A stretch of 64,000 nucleotides of DNA from Darksidea phi (Eukaryota; Ascomycota; Dothideomycetes; Pleosporales; Lentitheciaceae): assembly GCA_030770425.1 (NCBI GenBank), contig JASJFT010000049.1, forward strand, positions 1 to 64,000, written 5' to 3'. The position numbers and the translations under genes are program-made. Of the stretch, positions 43,375 through 55,169 are shown piece by piece. The notes under the pieces were generated by a model, which saw only the letters and a program-made list of their open reading frames with translations, did no database searches and had not been told where the DNA came from. Positions within the stretch are counted from its first letter, which is position 1, and every line of letters begins with the position of its first letter.

Positions 43375-45334
43375 ATGTCGCCGCGACGGCCACCACCAGG
43401 AGCACGAGATGCCCAGGGGGGTGCGCAACCACAGTGGATTGCAGCATATAACGCACGCTTTATGGCGCAATCCCAGAACCCGATAATGGTCCCATACCAG
43501 CAGGAGCAGCAGCAGCAGCAGCAGCAGCAGCCATACCGGATGACGGAGTACGAGCAACAAATGCTGCTGGCATCGCAACGTTCCCTGATGACTCACTCGC
43601 AAATGTTGGCACACCCACAGCCGATGATGGCACCTCCGGAGCAGTCCATGTTAGCCGCTTCATCTTCGATGATGTTACCACAAGAAACTATGGTGGATAA
43701 CCAGCCTCTGACAATGGCACCGCAGCAGCAGATTACGGTAGCGCGGCCATGGCAGCAGCGAGGGAAGGCAGGGACGACAACTGAAAAGAATGACCGGGAC
43801 TCTGCTATGGAAGAAGAAGAGCAAGTCTACGAGATGAAAGCTCGGGAGCCCGCTCCAGAACTCGAGAGATCACCCGCGATGTTTGAGCAAGATATTAAGC
43901 CAAACAATCAGCAGATGAAAGCCAAAACAGATGGCAAGACTATCTCCGTCCGCAAAACCGACCTTCTCATCACCTTCCACCATACCCGTCTCGTCAAAAA
44001 CGACGACCGAATTTATGTACCGCCATCTTCAAAAGCGCAACTCCATGTCTATCCCGTTGGAATGTACCCCGAAGCTTTCCCCCCCGGCACAACCGGTGTG
44101 TTTATTCCTATGAAGTCGAACACTTCTCTGCGTATCAGCTTCCAGACGCGCATGAAGTGTGGCAGAAACCCGTATCTCATCCGCGTCTATGCCGGCACTG
44201 TCAACATCATCTCCGGCAAAGTCGACTTCAAAAAGCAAGACGGCAAAGAGCAAGACTACATTGTTGTGCCGGATCAAGAGCACATCGACGGCTTCGCGGT
44301 GACTAATGAGAAAGCGCGGCAGTTCAAAGCGCCAACGGAAGGCCCAGGATTTTCGTTTGATTGGCCGTATGAGCAGGAAGAGCCTCACTTCAGCAACCTG
44401 CGCTTTGAGATTACGCCTTTCGAGTTCGAGCACGTAGGCGACTTCTTTGTCAGGGCGAATGGGTGGATGGATAGGAAGATGATGCTGCCGATTCGTCAGA
44501 AAGAGCAAATGCGCATTCCGGCGCGCATCCAGAAGTACTTTGGTATTGATTCGACATTGACAAAGTGGAAGTATCGGGGGAGGAAGTTCCCAGAAGGTAA
44601 ATTGCCTGCCTTACACACGATGTTGTGCAGAGGAAGCTAATCCTGACCACTACCAGACTGGACCGTCGAGCAGGTCGGCGTGCCACCTGACCCTGAGGTA
44701 AGTCTCTGTATATGACCAGTGTGCCCGTCCTAAACCTAACAGCGCCGCCGCAATGACACTATCGACATCACCACCACCCAACCCGTTTTCCTAACCGCTA
44801 GCGCCAATCGTCTTGAGAAACTTCAAAGTAAAGAAATGCTCAATCACTCGGAGTACAATAAAGACTACCGCTACTTCATTAAACCTCTCATCAATGACCC
44901 CGAAGAAGCCGAAAATAAAGTCGATAGGGATATCGTTCCTACCCGTGCCATTCAAACCGGCGGACAAGTCGAGCAGTTCATTGCCTACGATCCGTATCCC
45001 AATCTTTGGAATCCCAAGCGCACTACGATCTTCGAAGTTCATATCGTTGGCGCAGAGAAGTTTAAAGAGATCACGGAGATGGGCCCGAAAAATGCGCCAG
45101 AACATGGGCCGCCTAATCCTGAGGCTGTACGTGGGGAGGAGGAGGAGGTTGATGCGTATAAGGAAGAAGTTGATTTCACGCTTGATGAGCCTATTGAGAG
45201 TAAGTGCCTTTAAGAGCTTGTGAGGGACATTGTTGACAAGTCTCGCAGAGTTCGAAATACGGAATTTTGGGGCGACGTTTGCTCCAAAGTTCACGAGCGT
45301 GAGAGACCACATCGTTGTGCGACGGCAATCTTAA
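43375..45334 (+). CDS. unknown polyglutamine-containing protein
   Basis: Four exons (43375-44596, 44657-44697, 44743-45199, 45249-45334), with introns of 60, 45 and 49 bp, give 601 residues. The 41-bp second exon encodes DWTVEQVGVPPDPE. The first 180 residues are Gln- and Met-rich with a run of about nine Gln from a CAG repeat near 43505. The rest is folded-looking: TISVRKTDLLITFHHTRLVK, FIPMKSNTSLRISFQTRMKC, NLRFEITPFEFEHVGDFFVR, NHSEYNKDYRYFIKPLINDP. It ends FGATFAPKFTSVRDHIVVRR. I do not recognise the family. A nuclear or transcription-linked role is only suggested by the Gln-rich start. The last exon must be spliced, since the open frame ends early without it. Confidence 0.65.
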
Positions 45335-45785
45335 GAGGGGTTAATACAGATCGCGGTTCGATGACATCTTCCCGGGTTCGAAGGTAAATACGTTTCATGT
45401 CATACAGAGAACCCTGGCAGAAGTATGCAAATACTCTCTCTGGGTAATGTATCCATACTCATATTGAGGTTCTGTAACATAGCCTGCTTGTGTGTAGTTG
45501 GCGGCATGGAAGCCCAGTAGGACAATGAATTGTATTTGAACTGGAGAAAACGCCCCTTGCCCCATACTAGAGCTTTAACCTGATCTCAGCAGACACATGA
45601 AACTATTATCCCGAAACCCATCTCTAAATTGATACTACATATGAATCCATGATCGACGCGCTGCACTCATAAGGTTGTCCATCCACTGGCACCTCCCACG
45701 AGAGCCACTAACAGTGTTAAACATTTGCACAAGTCCTCAAGAAATGTTTAGAAATTAGCAACATAATGACCACTGTACCCCTTCT
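45335..45785. other. intergenic, no gene seen
   Basis: 3' region between the polyQ gene and a converging broken gene. Nothing recognised. Confidence 0.4.
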
Positions 45786-46497
45786 TCAAGTCATGCATGG
45801 TGCAGAACTCATGCAGCGGACCGTGGGGGTTGAGGATCTCCGCGGACAGAGATTAGCACATCTAGACCAAAAGAGGAATCGAGGCTTGCAATGGCGCTTC
45901 CGAGAGTCACCGTATCCAAGCGCGGTCACTTCCGGCTCGATATTCTCTTCCTTGATGCCCTTAATTTGTACGACAAACATGATTTTGCCGAACTCGCCAG
46001 AGATACCGCTGGGCTCTTCGTACAGTGCGAAGAAGGAAAGACCATACAATTTGTATGTGCTTGTATCAATGGGTTTGAAGGAGGGTCAAACCCAGTAACA
46101 TTCTCGTAGACGCCGGAGATCGGAAGTTGGACATGAAAACAGTAGTGCCGTCGGTGAGCCAATCATTGCCGTTTTGATCTGGAAAGATCACTCGCTTGAT
46201 CTTTCCGCCTGCAGCAACGCTTATCTGATGGATCGGGGCAGAACCACCGCCTCGCAGACGACGAACGATATAAATGGCCGTGGCCTGTTTCGTAGTGTCA
46301 GTGAGCTCCTCCAAACAAAAGGGCACCGACTCAGTCAATACCTTCTGAAGCTTGTGATACGAGGGAGCCCGCCTATCTGCGCAGGTATCGGTATTATACG
46401 GTAGCGAAATAATCTCGTTCATACCTTCCAACTGGCGCCCACCGGAGATAAGATGTTGATTACCGGGAGGTATTTCTTCCTTGTTGTGGGGAGACAC
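45786..46497 (-). pseudogene. unknown gene broken by two frameshifts
   Basis: Three minus-strand frames follow one another: 46066-46497 (YHKLQKVLTESVPFCLEELT, HQISVAAGGKIKRVIFPDQN, TTVFMSNFRSP), then a short piece in a second frame (SGVYENVTGFDPPSNP near 46115-46068), then a third (IDTSTYKLYGLSFFALYEEP, EFGKIMFVVQIKG). The pieces read as one continuous protein if one base is shifted near 46118 and another near 46068. There is no room for introns at either point. The family is unknown to me. Confidence 0.55.
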
Positions 46498-46546
46498 AAG
46501 GAGTTATGCCTATAATAGGGTTGACTAACGGCCGTTGACGTATCCT

Positions 46547-46619
46547 GACCTAGAAGACATAGGGAAGACGTAGGGAATATGTCTTCTAGGTCAAAGATAT
46601 GATTCCCTATGTCTTCTAG
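46547..46619. repeat. nested inverted repeats (hairpin-forming)
   Basis: GACCTAGAAGACAT (46547-46560) is the perfect reverse complement of 46579-46592, with an 18-base loop. CTAGAAGACATAGGGAA (46550-46566) is the perfect reverse complement of 46603-46619. One left arm can thus pair with either of two right arms. Confidence 0.85.
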
Positions 46620-46763
46620 ATTATTCCCTGACGGATAGCTCGATGGCTACGGGGGAAGGCGAGGTGTTCGAGAATGGCGTTGGGTAAGGAGTCATCCCCG
46701 TATGGTTCATTATACAGCGAGGTATTATTGTACTATAGCTGCTAGATGTGATATGATTATAGA

Positions 46764-48744
46764 TCAAGCATCCGCGACACGACGTTTGCCTTTCCTACTC
46801 CGCTTTTTCTTCTTGCCTCCTCCCTCCTTAATGTTCACATCATCATCCACAACACTGTGTTTTGAATCTCGAATCGGGATCCCCTCCTCCTCGCCGACTA
46901 GAACCTCAAAGCCGCCCTTCGGCCCTTCCGCATCACCGAAAGTGTCCAGTCTCCATTGCCTCAGCCTCGCCTTCTTGCTCAACTGCTTCTTGTCTTTCTT
47001 TTTTTTGACTGGGTCACGGAAGGTGGCGAGCTTCTTCAGACCGGCGAACTCATTGAGCTGTTTGTCACTCGCGAGTAAGATGTCCCGAGCAGTCATACCG
47101 AAGGCGGTGGGTGACGTTTCGCGATAACGGAAGCGGCTGGGTGCCATTGATTTGGAGGATGCTAGCGCGGCTTCGTACTGGAGGCTGTCGTCAACGAGGC
47201 TCTCAATGAGGCGGCGGTCGCGGCGAGAGGCGCTCTTTGCTTCTGCACGCTCCTGTTTGCGCTGTTTCGATGACTTCTTCGATTTGGCCCCATCTTCATC
47301 CTCCTCCGCCGAAGCTTTGGCATCCTCTTCGTCTGAGGATAACGTGAAAGCTGGCCGCACCTCCTCTTCGTCTTCAAAATCCGGAACTAGATCCTTGATG
47401 TCAATGTCGTCATCAAACTTGGGCTTCTTAGGCTTTTTCTTTTTCTTGCTTGCTCCATCATCACTTCCCGACCCAGCCTCGCCATCCTCGTAGTACGCGT
47501 CTCCAAACCTTTTTTGCATCTCCCTATCCCATTGATCGTCAGACCAGTCTGCCTCCAGGACGTCCTTCCACTCTGCCACGTTGAAGTCTCTCCCCTTCAA
47601 GCCGCCAGTCTCCCGGATCTTATTGACCTTCTCCTCCATTTCCTCGATCTTGAGCTTCCGCAGCCGTATGAGATCTTCTTCCCGTTCCTTTCTTTCAGCC
47701 TCCCGTTTCGCTCTTGCCGCATCGCGAGCCTTGCGTCGACTGCTCTGGTCATCTCGGCGGACCGTCGTCTTAGCGACCGCGTCACGAGCGTATGTGACGA
47801 GCTTCTCATTTGCACCGGTGGTATCCTCAAAGTACAGGTTGTACGCATTCTCCCATTCTTCGGCCGCAGCGTCTTCGTCATCGTCATCGGACTCGAGCGG
47901 CTGAAAACGAGAGTCTCCTTTGGGCACCCAGGCGCGCGAGGCCATATAATTGGATAAGAAGGTTTCGGGGTCCCTGTCGGCCTTCATGACGTCTTCTGCC
48001 GTGATTTTGACGGGCTCCTTCTTGGACAGCTCCGGCTCCGACCTGGCCTTGACTACCAAAAAGTCATCTCCTTCGTCATCTGAGTTTTCTGCGTTCAATT
48101 CCTTGACTAGGTTCTGCCGGGCTTCCTCCTGCTCCTGCGCATATGTCTTGCGCGGTACTTCTTCCTCGTCGCCAAAATTGCCTTCCAGCAAATTCTTGGT
48201 GTGGTATTGTCTGAGCGTCATTGATTCGTCTTTCTTTGCATCATTGCTGGTATTTGCATTGGACTCCTCCGTGTCTTGGAAGAAGTTCACGTTCGAATCG
48301 TAGATGCGGGGGTCTTTGGAGCGGAGCGCTTGAAGCGTAGCGGAAATTTCTTGGTCGAGGGCTTCGGTCACAAACTCGCCAGCGTCGTCTTCCTCTACAC
48401 CTTCCTCCGAGTCTTCCGAATCGTTATCTCCATCCTGCAGCGCCTTGGATTTGCCATACTTTTCCTCCACTGCGGCTGTCAGCAAAGAGACGCAAAGTGT
48501 ACAAAACTCCATGCGTACATCTATGTTTGTCTTCCCGCTTCTTGTTGTATTCGAAGCGACGCGCATACTCCTCGTTCACTTTCAGCGACACACCGCCGGC
48601 CTCGCCATCCGTCTCATCCTCGCTGTCGTCGAGCAGCTTCGTTTTTTTAGCGGGTCGATTCGCGGCAGAGTCTAGAGGGATGTATGCTTCGGCGTGTTGA
48701 CGTTTGATGCCGATGTTGGGCTTTTCCTGCTTCGTTCTGGCCAT
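46764..48744 (-). CDS. KRI1: KRI1-like ribosome biogenesis protein
   Basis: Nucleolar factor for 40S subunit assembly that works with Krr1. Exons 48519-48744 and 46764-48475 (43-bp intron) give 645 residues. The splice restores the conserved RFEYNKKREDKHR-S-AVEEKYGKSK. Other family marks are the acidic N-terminal stretches, DPRIYDSNVNFFQ, TLRQYHTKNLLEG, FLSNYMASRAWVP, the Lys/Glu helical centre, and the C-terminal KRI1 domain ESLVDDSLQYEAALASSKSM, PSRFRYRETSPTAFGMTARD, ILLASDKQLNEFAGLKKLAT. It ends in a basic tail (KKKKRSRKGKRRVA). The length is normal for the family. Confidence 0.92.
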
Positions 48745-49031
48745 TTTCTGTGGTTGTGGGGTGAGGTTGGCGGGACTGGGCGTGAGGATTCAAAAATTGT
48801 CACTGCCAAGAGTTCGGGGACGGAGTTGCGGCGAGACTTTCACCGGGCGGGTCTGACGTCGGGCACTTTGGAGCATAGCGACTCGCGCGCTTGAGCATGA
48901 AAGAAGCCGCGACTCTCCACATCCTATACCGCTATTCCCCCTTCCGCTATGTACTTATAGATCGAATTTATCATTCTCCCGCTACTATTGCATAACGATA
49001 CCCAGAGTGCTTTAGTGACGCCACGAACACC

Positions 49032-52000
49032 ATGGCTGACGATGCCGCGCCGCAGCAGCCCGTGCTGGAGCCGGTGGAGAAACCGCTGGCGCTGATGTAT
49101 GCTACACCACCTTCTACACATCTGATTGAGTACTTATACCGCTTTATAGTCCTGTCGTGATCAAAGAAGCCGCTCTAGATTCCCCGACGTTTCGCGCAAC
49201 CGCTGTCCACTTTAGTGACCAGATCGACCTCATAGAACGATGGCTGGATTCCTACGTCCGTGCCGTATCAAAGCTCGCCACCGAGATGAATGCGCTGCAG
49301 ACGCTCGTAGACAACTACATACAGGCGTCGCATCCTCCATTGCAGCTGTCGGAAGCTGTCATCGACCACGATTACACCGTCTTAGCGCTGAAGCGCTTCG
49401 GCGAGGGCGCACGCGAGTTCTGGAATAGCACATTGCGGGGCATGAAGCGGGCAGAGGCCAATATCTGTGATCCCATCAGAGCATTCGTGAACAATGATCT
49501 GCGCATGCTGAAGGATGCCCGAAAGAACCTGGATGCGGCGCAACGCACCTTCGACGGGGCCATCGCCCGGTACGCCGGACAGGCCAAGACGAAAGAGCCT
49601 TCTTCACTGCGAGAGGATGCCTTTCAGCTGCATGAAGCAAGAAGAGCATACCTGAAGGCGAGCATGGACTTCTGCGTCATGGCGCCCCAGACCAGAGTGT
49701 CACTAGACAAGCTCCTGGTCAAGGTGATCAACGAGCAATGGCGCGACATGCGGTCGGCTCGGGAATCATCAGGCAAGGCATTCGCCACCTGGAGTGTCGA
49801 TGTGGACCGTGTGCGAGGCTGGAGCAAAGAGATGGAAAATGGCGAGCGCGTCTTCAAGCGCGAGCTACATCTGGCGAGACAACAGGTCGAGAGCAGCGCT
49901 GAGCTGGGTGCTCGACCGTCGCGCGATCTAGACAGCTACGCGGCCTCGACCGTCCCGTACCTGGGCACCTCAGGTCCATCTACAGCGAATCTCCAATCGC
50001 CAGCGCGACCGGACGTGGCCAATGAGAAGGCGGAAAAGCAGGGTTGGCTGTTCCAGCGCACCATCACGGGCAAGCCGGCACGGACGTACTGGGTGCGCCG
50101 GTGGTTCTTCGTCAAGAACGGCATATTCGGTTGGCTCACGCAGGGAACGCGATCTGGCGCCGTTGAGGAGTCTGAGAAGATTGGCGTTCTGCTCTGCGGC
50201 ATCCGTCCAGCTTTCCAGGAAGAGCGTCGTTTCTGCTTCGAAGTCAAGACAAAAGACACGACCATCCTCCTCCAAGCTGAAACCCAAGCTGACCTCACTG
50301 GATGGATCTCGTCGTTCGAAGTGGCTAAGCGGAGGGCGCTGGAAGACTCATCGAAAGACGGCATGCCCGGCGCCGTGGATGCAGCATTCTCCATCAGTCC
50401 TCCTGTCGCACCAGAGTTTGCTGCGAAAACGTCTGAAGGTCATGCAGCCCATGCCAGCGATGAGCTTGGTGCGCTCGATCGTGCAGAAACACTAGCCATT
50501 CCTACCCCTGATGGCCTAGCCACCCGCCCAAGCTTCGACGTCGCACGCCGCGGCACAGCGCCCGACCGCGACGGTGAGAGCAGCAAGCGGGATCATGCTG
50601 CAAGAATCATGGAGAAATTAGACTTGACGCGCAAATCTACCGTCGGACCCCAGCTAAGTGGAAGCAACCCGTCTTCCGCCTCTGGTGGCATAGCTAGCCT
50701 CATCTCTGCAAGTCTCGCCTCAGCAAGTCATAACATTGTACAGGTCGGACAGATTACTGCACCTGCGCCTGGTCTGCCAGATACTCGCCTGGTAATGGGC
50801 CAGACGCTGCCGGCTAGCAGCCTTGCTCCATCCACACTCGCTAATCCGCCCGCTCCGACTAACCTCAGTAAGGCTGCCGTTGCTGTGAGTGGCGAGCGAG
50901 GCCTTGGTATAGGCCGGTCTGGCAACATGCCCGGTGGGCTGATGGCCAATCTATGGGGTTCCGTCAACTGGGGCTACGTCAACCGCCTAGCACGGGACGA
51001 CGACCCTGGACTGCGCGATAAACGCAGTTTCTCGGATCCTCCCAGTCCTGTAGGCCGTTCCCCGGGCCTCGATCCATTCCCCACCCCAACACTGGCAGAA
51101 AGTCCCTCTCCAGGAAATGCAACTCCGGCGAGCGCTGCGCATCGCAAGACTATGAGTCTAGGAGGTCCGGCTCCATCAGCCGTTCAAAGACCAAGTGTAG
51201 TCACCCAAGACTTTCCCAACTATTACCCGCTTGCTTTGCGCCTGCAGGACGCACAGTTCCGCATCCTCTTCCCTACCGTCCCCCAGGCGGAGAAGGTCGT
51301 ACTAGTCTTCCGTGCAGTTTGGAACCCAACCGAGCAACAGGAATTCCCCGGTCGTGTTTATGTCACTGCAAGAGATATCTACTTTTACAGTAATCATCTT
51401 GGGCTTGTACTTATCACTAGCGTCAGCATGGCATCCATTGACGAAGTCACTGCGGCGCCTGGGAAAGACTGTGACTTTTTATTTCTCCATTTCAAGTCCA
51501 GCAAGCGCGAAGACGGAGCTACGCGGATTACGGTTAAGACTTTCCTCGAGCCCTTAAAGCTTCTCCAGCGGCGGCTGAATTTCCTCGTCCGCAACGCTAC
51601 CACCGGAGAACAGGGGCTAGAGGAGATTGTGAAGCGGCTAATCAAACTGGAGGCCAGTGACGCGGACCACTCACCGAGTGCAGACAGCTGGGAAGATGTG
51701 TCGGCGCATACGCCAATGGATCCTGGGTATGGCAAGGACCTCAAGACGAGTTTACGCATTGATGGCAACCTCTTTGGGCCGTCGGGCGCTCACGTGCACA
51801 AGGACGCTACTAAATTCAAGCTACCGTCCCAGCCGGTAGTCTTCGCACCACAAGGCATGACTGAAGTCGCAGTCGAGAAAGAATACGACGTCAGCTCGAA
51901 GGGTCTATTCCATATTCTCTTCGGTGACAAGAGCGCAGTGTTCCAGATGCTCTATCGCGAGCGATGGGCCCAGCGTGTGGTGCAAGGGCCGTGGATTGCC

Positions 52001-53250
52001 AGCGATCAAGGCCTTAAACGTCGTGACTTTGAGTACGAAATAGCGTCAAAGTCCGGTGCGGTCGTCATCAATGATTACCAAGTCATTGAAGTGTTCAACG
52101 ACCATCTCTGCTACGTCGTCGCTGAACGAAAGACCCCATGGTATCTCCCGGGGCACGATCACTTTGTGTTACTAAGCAAGATTGTAATCACACATGTTTC
52201 CAAAGCGCGCTGTAAACTTGCCATCTACTCCAAGGTCGATTGGGCACGGAACCCACGCTTCGCTAAGAAACTCATCGAGCGTCAAGGTCTGCAGGATATG
52301 GAGCTAGAATCGCAAGATCTGGTGGATGTGGTCAACGACCAAGTTGCCAAGCTCGGAAACAACAAGAGCACCGGAAAGGTGACTAGCATCTTCGGACAGG
52401 TCGGCGTCGTGACCCAGGCCTCACAGTTTGCTGCGGAAGATATTCCGCCGCCAAATAGACCACGAAAGTTCAAACTAAGGCCCCAGACGACCGGCTCATT
52501 TGTTCTTCAGCTTATTGGCAACATTCTCGTCAGCATCATTTCGACTATGATGAGTTGGATACTCGCGGTTTTCACTGGGTTGGGTAACGTTATATCCGCG
52601 CACCAACTCCTCGTCCTGTTACTCGTCATAAGCGCTGGCACAAATTTCTTCTATACCTCGAAAGATTCGTGGGATTGGTGGAATGAGCGCAATGCAGCGA
52701 GGTTCATGTCGCGTCTTGGAGTTGGACCTTCGACTTCAATGACGCGGTCAGTTTACATTCGCGACCTTGAGGACAGCTTCTTGAACATCAACAACACTAT
52801 TATACCCTTGCCGTCGTCTATAGACGCCGACACGAACAAATGGTCTGTCCATCCTCAAACATTCATTTCTGCACTACAGACTAACGTACCAACAGCCACC
52901 AGACCTTCACTTCCCTTCTCACAAACCCCTCCTCGCACCCCACGTCGCCAATATCTCCCTCCATCTACTCCATCCGGCGTCTCCACCACACACGTCAAAA
53001 CCTCGGTTCGCATCGCCATGACCTCCTCGTCGCGCTTCGCGTCGTTAATCGTATCGAGAAGGAAGTTATAGAAGCAGAATACGAAAACTGGCTCCTAGAC
53101 GAGACGCACAAATGCGAGCGCATCGAGTCAATGCTCGGGGAGCATGATCAGAAGAAGAAGAAGGAAGTGGAGTCATGGGCCAAAGGGTATTGCGGGGACT
53201 GTGAGAAGGCGCTTGGGGGTGTTAGGGAGGGCAGGCAGAGACTCATATGA
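49032..53250 (+). CDS. BAR-PH-GRAM-VASt protein (SIP3/LAM-type sterol transfer family)
   Basis: Exons 49032-49096, 49150-52842 and 52896-53250 give 1370 residues. The order is BAR-like coiled region (about 32-279: FSDQIDLIERWLDSYVRAVS), PH (about 315-418: KQGWLFQRTITGKPARTYWV), a disordered Ser/Pro linker, GRAM-like (about 717-840: LQDAQFRILFPTVPQAEKVV), VASt (about 925-1094: EVAVEKEYDVSSKGLFHILF), then hydrophobic segments at about 1136-1190. This matches yeast Sip3/Ysp1 (Lam3/Lam1), ER-anchored proteins at plasma-membrane contact sites with sterol-binding VASt domains. The last intron (53 bp, GACTAAC branch site) is needed: without it the protein ends in nonsense at 53071 and loses RHDLLVALRVVNRIEKEVIE and the following 60 residues. 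Start ATG 49032 lies in exon 1 with MADDAAPQQPVLEPVEK. Confidence 0.9.
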
Positions 53251-54338
53251 GAGTTGTTAGAAATAAGTGGTAGATGATAGAGAGGCGGCTTTGCATGATT
53301 GGATGAGCGATTTTTGTGCATTTGAGCGAATAGATGATCATGATACCCTTTTTTATCCTGTCTTTTCCCAAAGAATGTATCCATAGGAGGTACTTGTCTA
53401 GGTATTTAAGTAGAGAGCGAGAGATGAAGCGACGAATAGAGGTGGAGTGTGCATGGCAATAAGCTAAGCGTTAAATATACAAGTTGTGAAACCGGCACTA
53501 CGGTTTACTCAATAGCTGATAGTCGGTCTTTTTTGCATTGCAAATTCAAAGAGGAACAGAGGACATTTCAGAAAAGAACCACGCAGAACCATCACAATAG
53601 TAATTACACCTCCGAAAATCGTTCACAGAGCTCTTACCAATTTCCTTATATCTGTTCCATATCTCTAGGTCTGGGGCAAAAGTTCATAAATATTTTAACA
53701 CATTGTACTAGGTAACTGTATATAGGCTTCTGTTAGGGCACTGTGTACACGACATATAAAGACCGTACTTTAGACTCGTACCGCACATCGCATATAGAAA
53801 GGCACAAAGGATAAATAAAGCACTATATAGGCTTCGCTATCACAAGAGAGAGCGGGTTTGATTGATGGTTGAAAAGTGGTTGGACAAGACTGTTGCGATG
53901 ATGAGGGTACGGATAGCGAATATGGGAGATAGAGATGGAGGTAGGAGATTGGGATAGTGTTAGATGAAGAGGGATGCGGAGGACGAGTGGTCGGGGGATG
54001 GGGAATGGGGAAGGTCTGGGAAGCATCGAAGTAGTAGAGGGCGAGGTTGGAGATGAAGGTGGTGATGGGAAGAGTATTGACGATGATGATGCAAGGAATG
54101 TGCTAGTAGGATTCTAAAGATATGCTAGTATAGTATGAGGAACATGCTGATGCTCGTATAATACTATGTCGTAACAAAGATAATACTACAAAATGTAAAC
54201 AAGAAGTGAAGAGATAAGAAAGGATCTGGACTTGTGACACCTACTTGGTGTAGAGCACCAATCGAGTAGTCGTACGGTAGTGCTCTGCACGCCTTCTCGC
54301 TCCCGCGCGTCATCGGTGCCAGCACCACTTCCTTAGGC
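53251..54338. other. intergenic, no gene seen
   Basis: 3' flanks of two converging genes. A purine-rich stretch at 53860-54070 is on the plus strand. No reliable frame. Confidence 0.45.
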
Positions 54339-55169
54339 CTAAGTCCCCTTCATTCCAGCGCCCCATCGCTCAGCGAACGGGTCATAGCTAGCATTCGTCC
54401 AGCGTGTATACTCGCTTGCATCGGCAATATACTGCGCAACCGATTCGCCATAGACGTCCGAAACAAAAGCATACGCGGTGTCGATGGCAGCAGACACGCC
54501 AGAACCCGTGTAAATGTTTCCGTCAACGACCCAGCGAGCGTGGGAAATGTAATCGATGTTGTTGCCAAAGCTGGTAGCCCACTTCCAAGCTTTCTTGTTG
54601 GTGGTAGCTTTCTTGCCGTCGAGGACGCCCGCGCGAGCAATGATGGTACTTCCGGTGCAGACGGAGATGAGGTACTTGAGCGAGGGGTACACTTTCTTGA
54701 CGAAGTCGATTTCTTTGTCGACGTTGCCGCGTGTACCGCCGCCGCCGGGGACGAGGAGCACTTCGATGGGTCCGAGGGCACTGGCGCGTTCCATATCCGT
54801 CTTGTTGCACTCCTTTGCGTGGTCCATAGAGAAATTCTTTGCGGCCATTTCAAGGTAGTGGTCCACTGTCACCGTAGACCACAACTTGACGCCAAAATCT
54901 AGGCCTTTAACTGGTGGGGTGGTTGTTGCGGGCGTGTCGTTGGCGGTTATGATGGAGAGTCGCATGGGACCCGTATAATTGGCGTATAACATTGCTAGGC
55001 CGGTGAATACATCGAGCGGGCCGAACATATCAATTGGTGTGACTGAGGGAGCGACGAGAATGCTGAAGTGGTGGGGAACGGCTGTAGTGTTTTCTAATGG
55101 GGGAATGCCCTGAGGGAGGGCGGCCATAGGGAGGGCTGCGAGCAGCGAGAGTGTCTTTGTGAAACGCAT
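54339..55169 (-). CDS. secreted DJ-1/PfpI-family protein
   Basis: A single-exon gene of 276 residues. A signal peptide is evident at 1-20 (MRFTKTLSLLAALPMAALPQ). The DJ-1/PfpI fold follows: HHFSILVAPSVTPIDMFGPL, DVFTGLAMLYANY, IEVLLVPGGGGTRG, the nucleophile elbow LISVCTGSTIIARAG with Cys, and HARWVVDGNIYTGSGVSAAI. This is the isonitrile hydratase/transcriptional-regulator-like GATase1 group. A secreted form is unusual for a family of mostly cytosolic enzymes, and several NxT/NxS sites fit glycosylation. The ATG at 55167-55169 is selected because the upstream extension begins at TTG. The reaction is unknown. Confidence 0.85.
   Translation of the reverse strand: MRFTKTLSLLAALPMAALPQGIPPLENTTAVPHHFSILVAPSVTPIDMFGPLDVFTGLAMLYANYTGPMRLSIITANDTPATTTPPVKGLDFGVKLWSTVTVDHYLEMAAKNFSMDHAKECNKTDMERASALGPIEVLLVPGGGGTRGNVDKEIDFVKKVYPSLKYLISVCTGSTIIARAGVLDGKKATTNKKAWKWATSFGNNIDYISHARWVVDGNIYTGSGVSAAIDTAYAFVSDVYGESVAQYIADASEYTRWTNASYDPFAERWGAGMKGT

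Noticed and set aside
45370..45400. tRNA-like T-loop motif (gggttcgaagg)
   Set aside because: No acceptor stem, anticodon arm or matching A-box could be paired around it.
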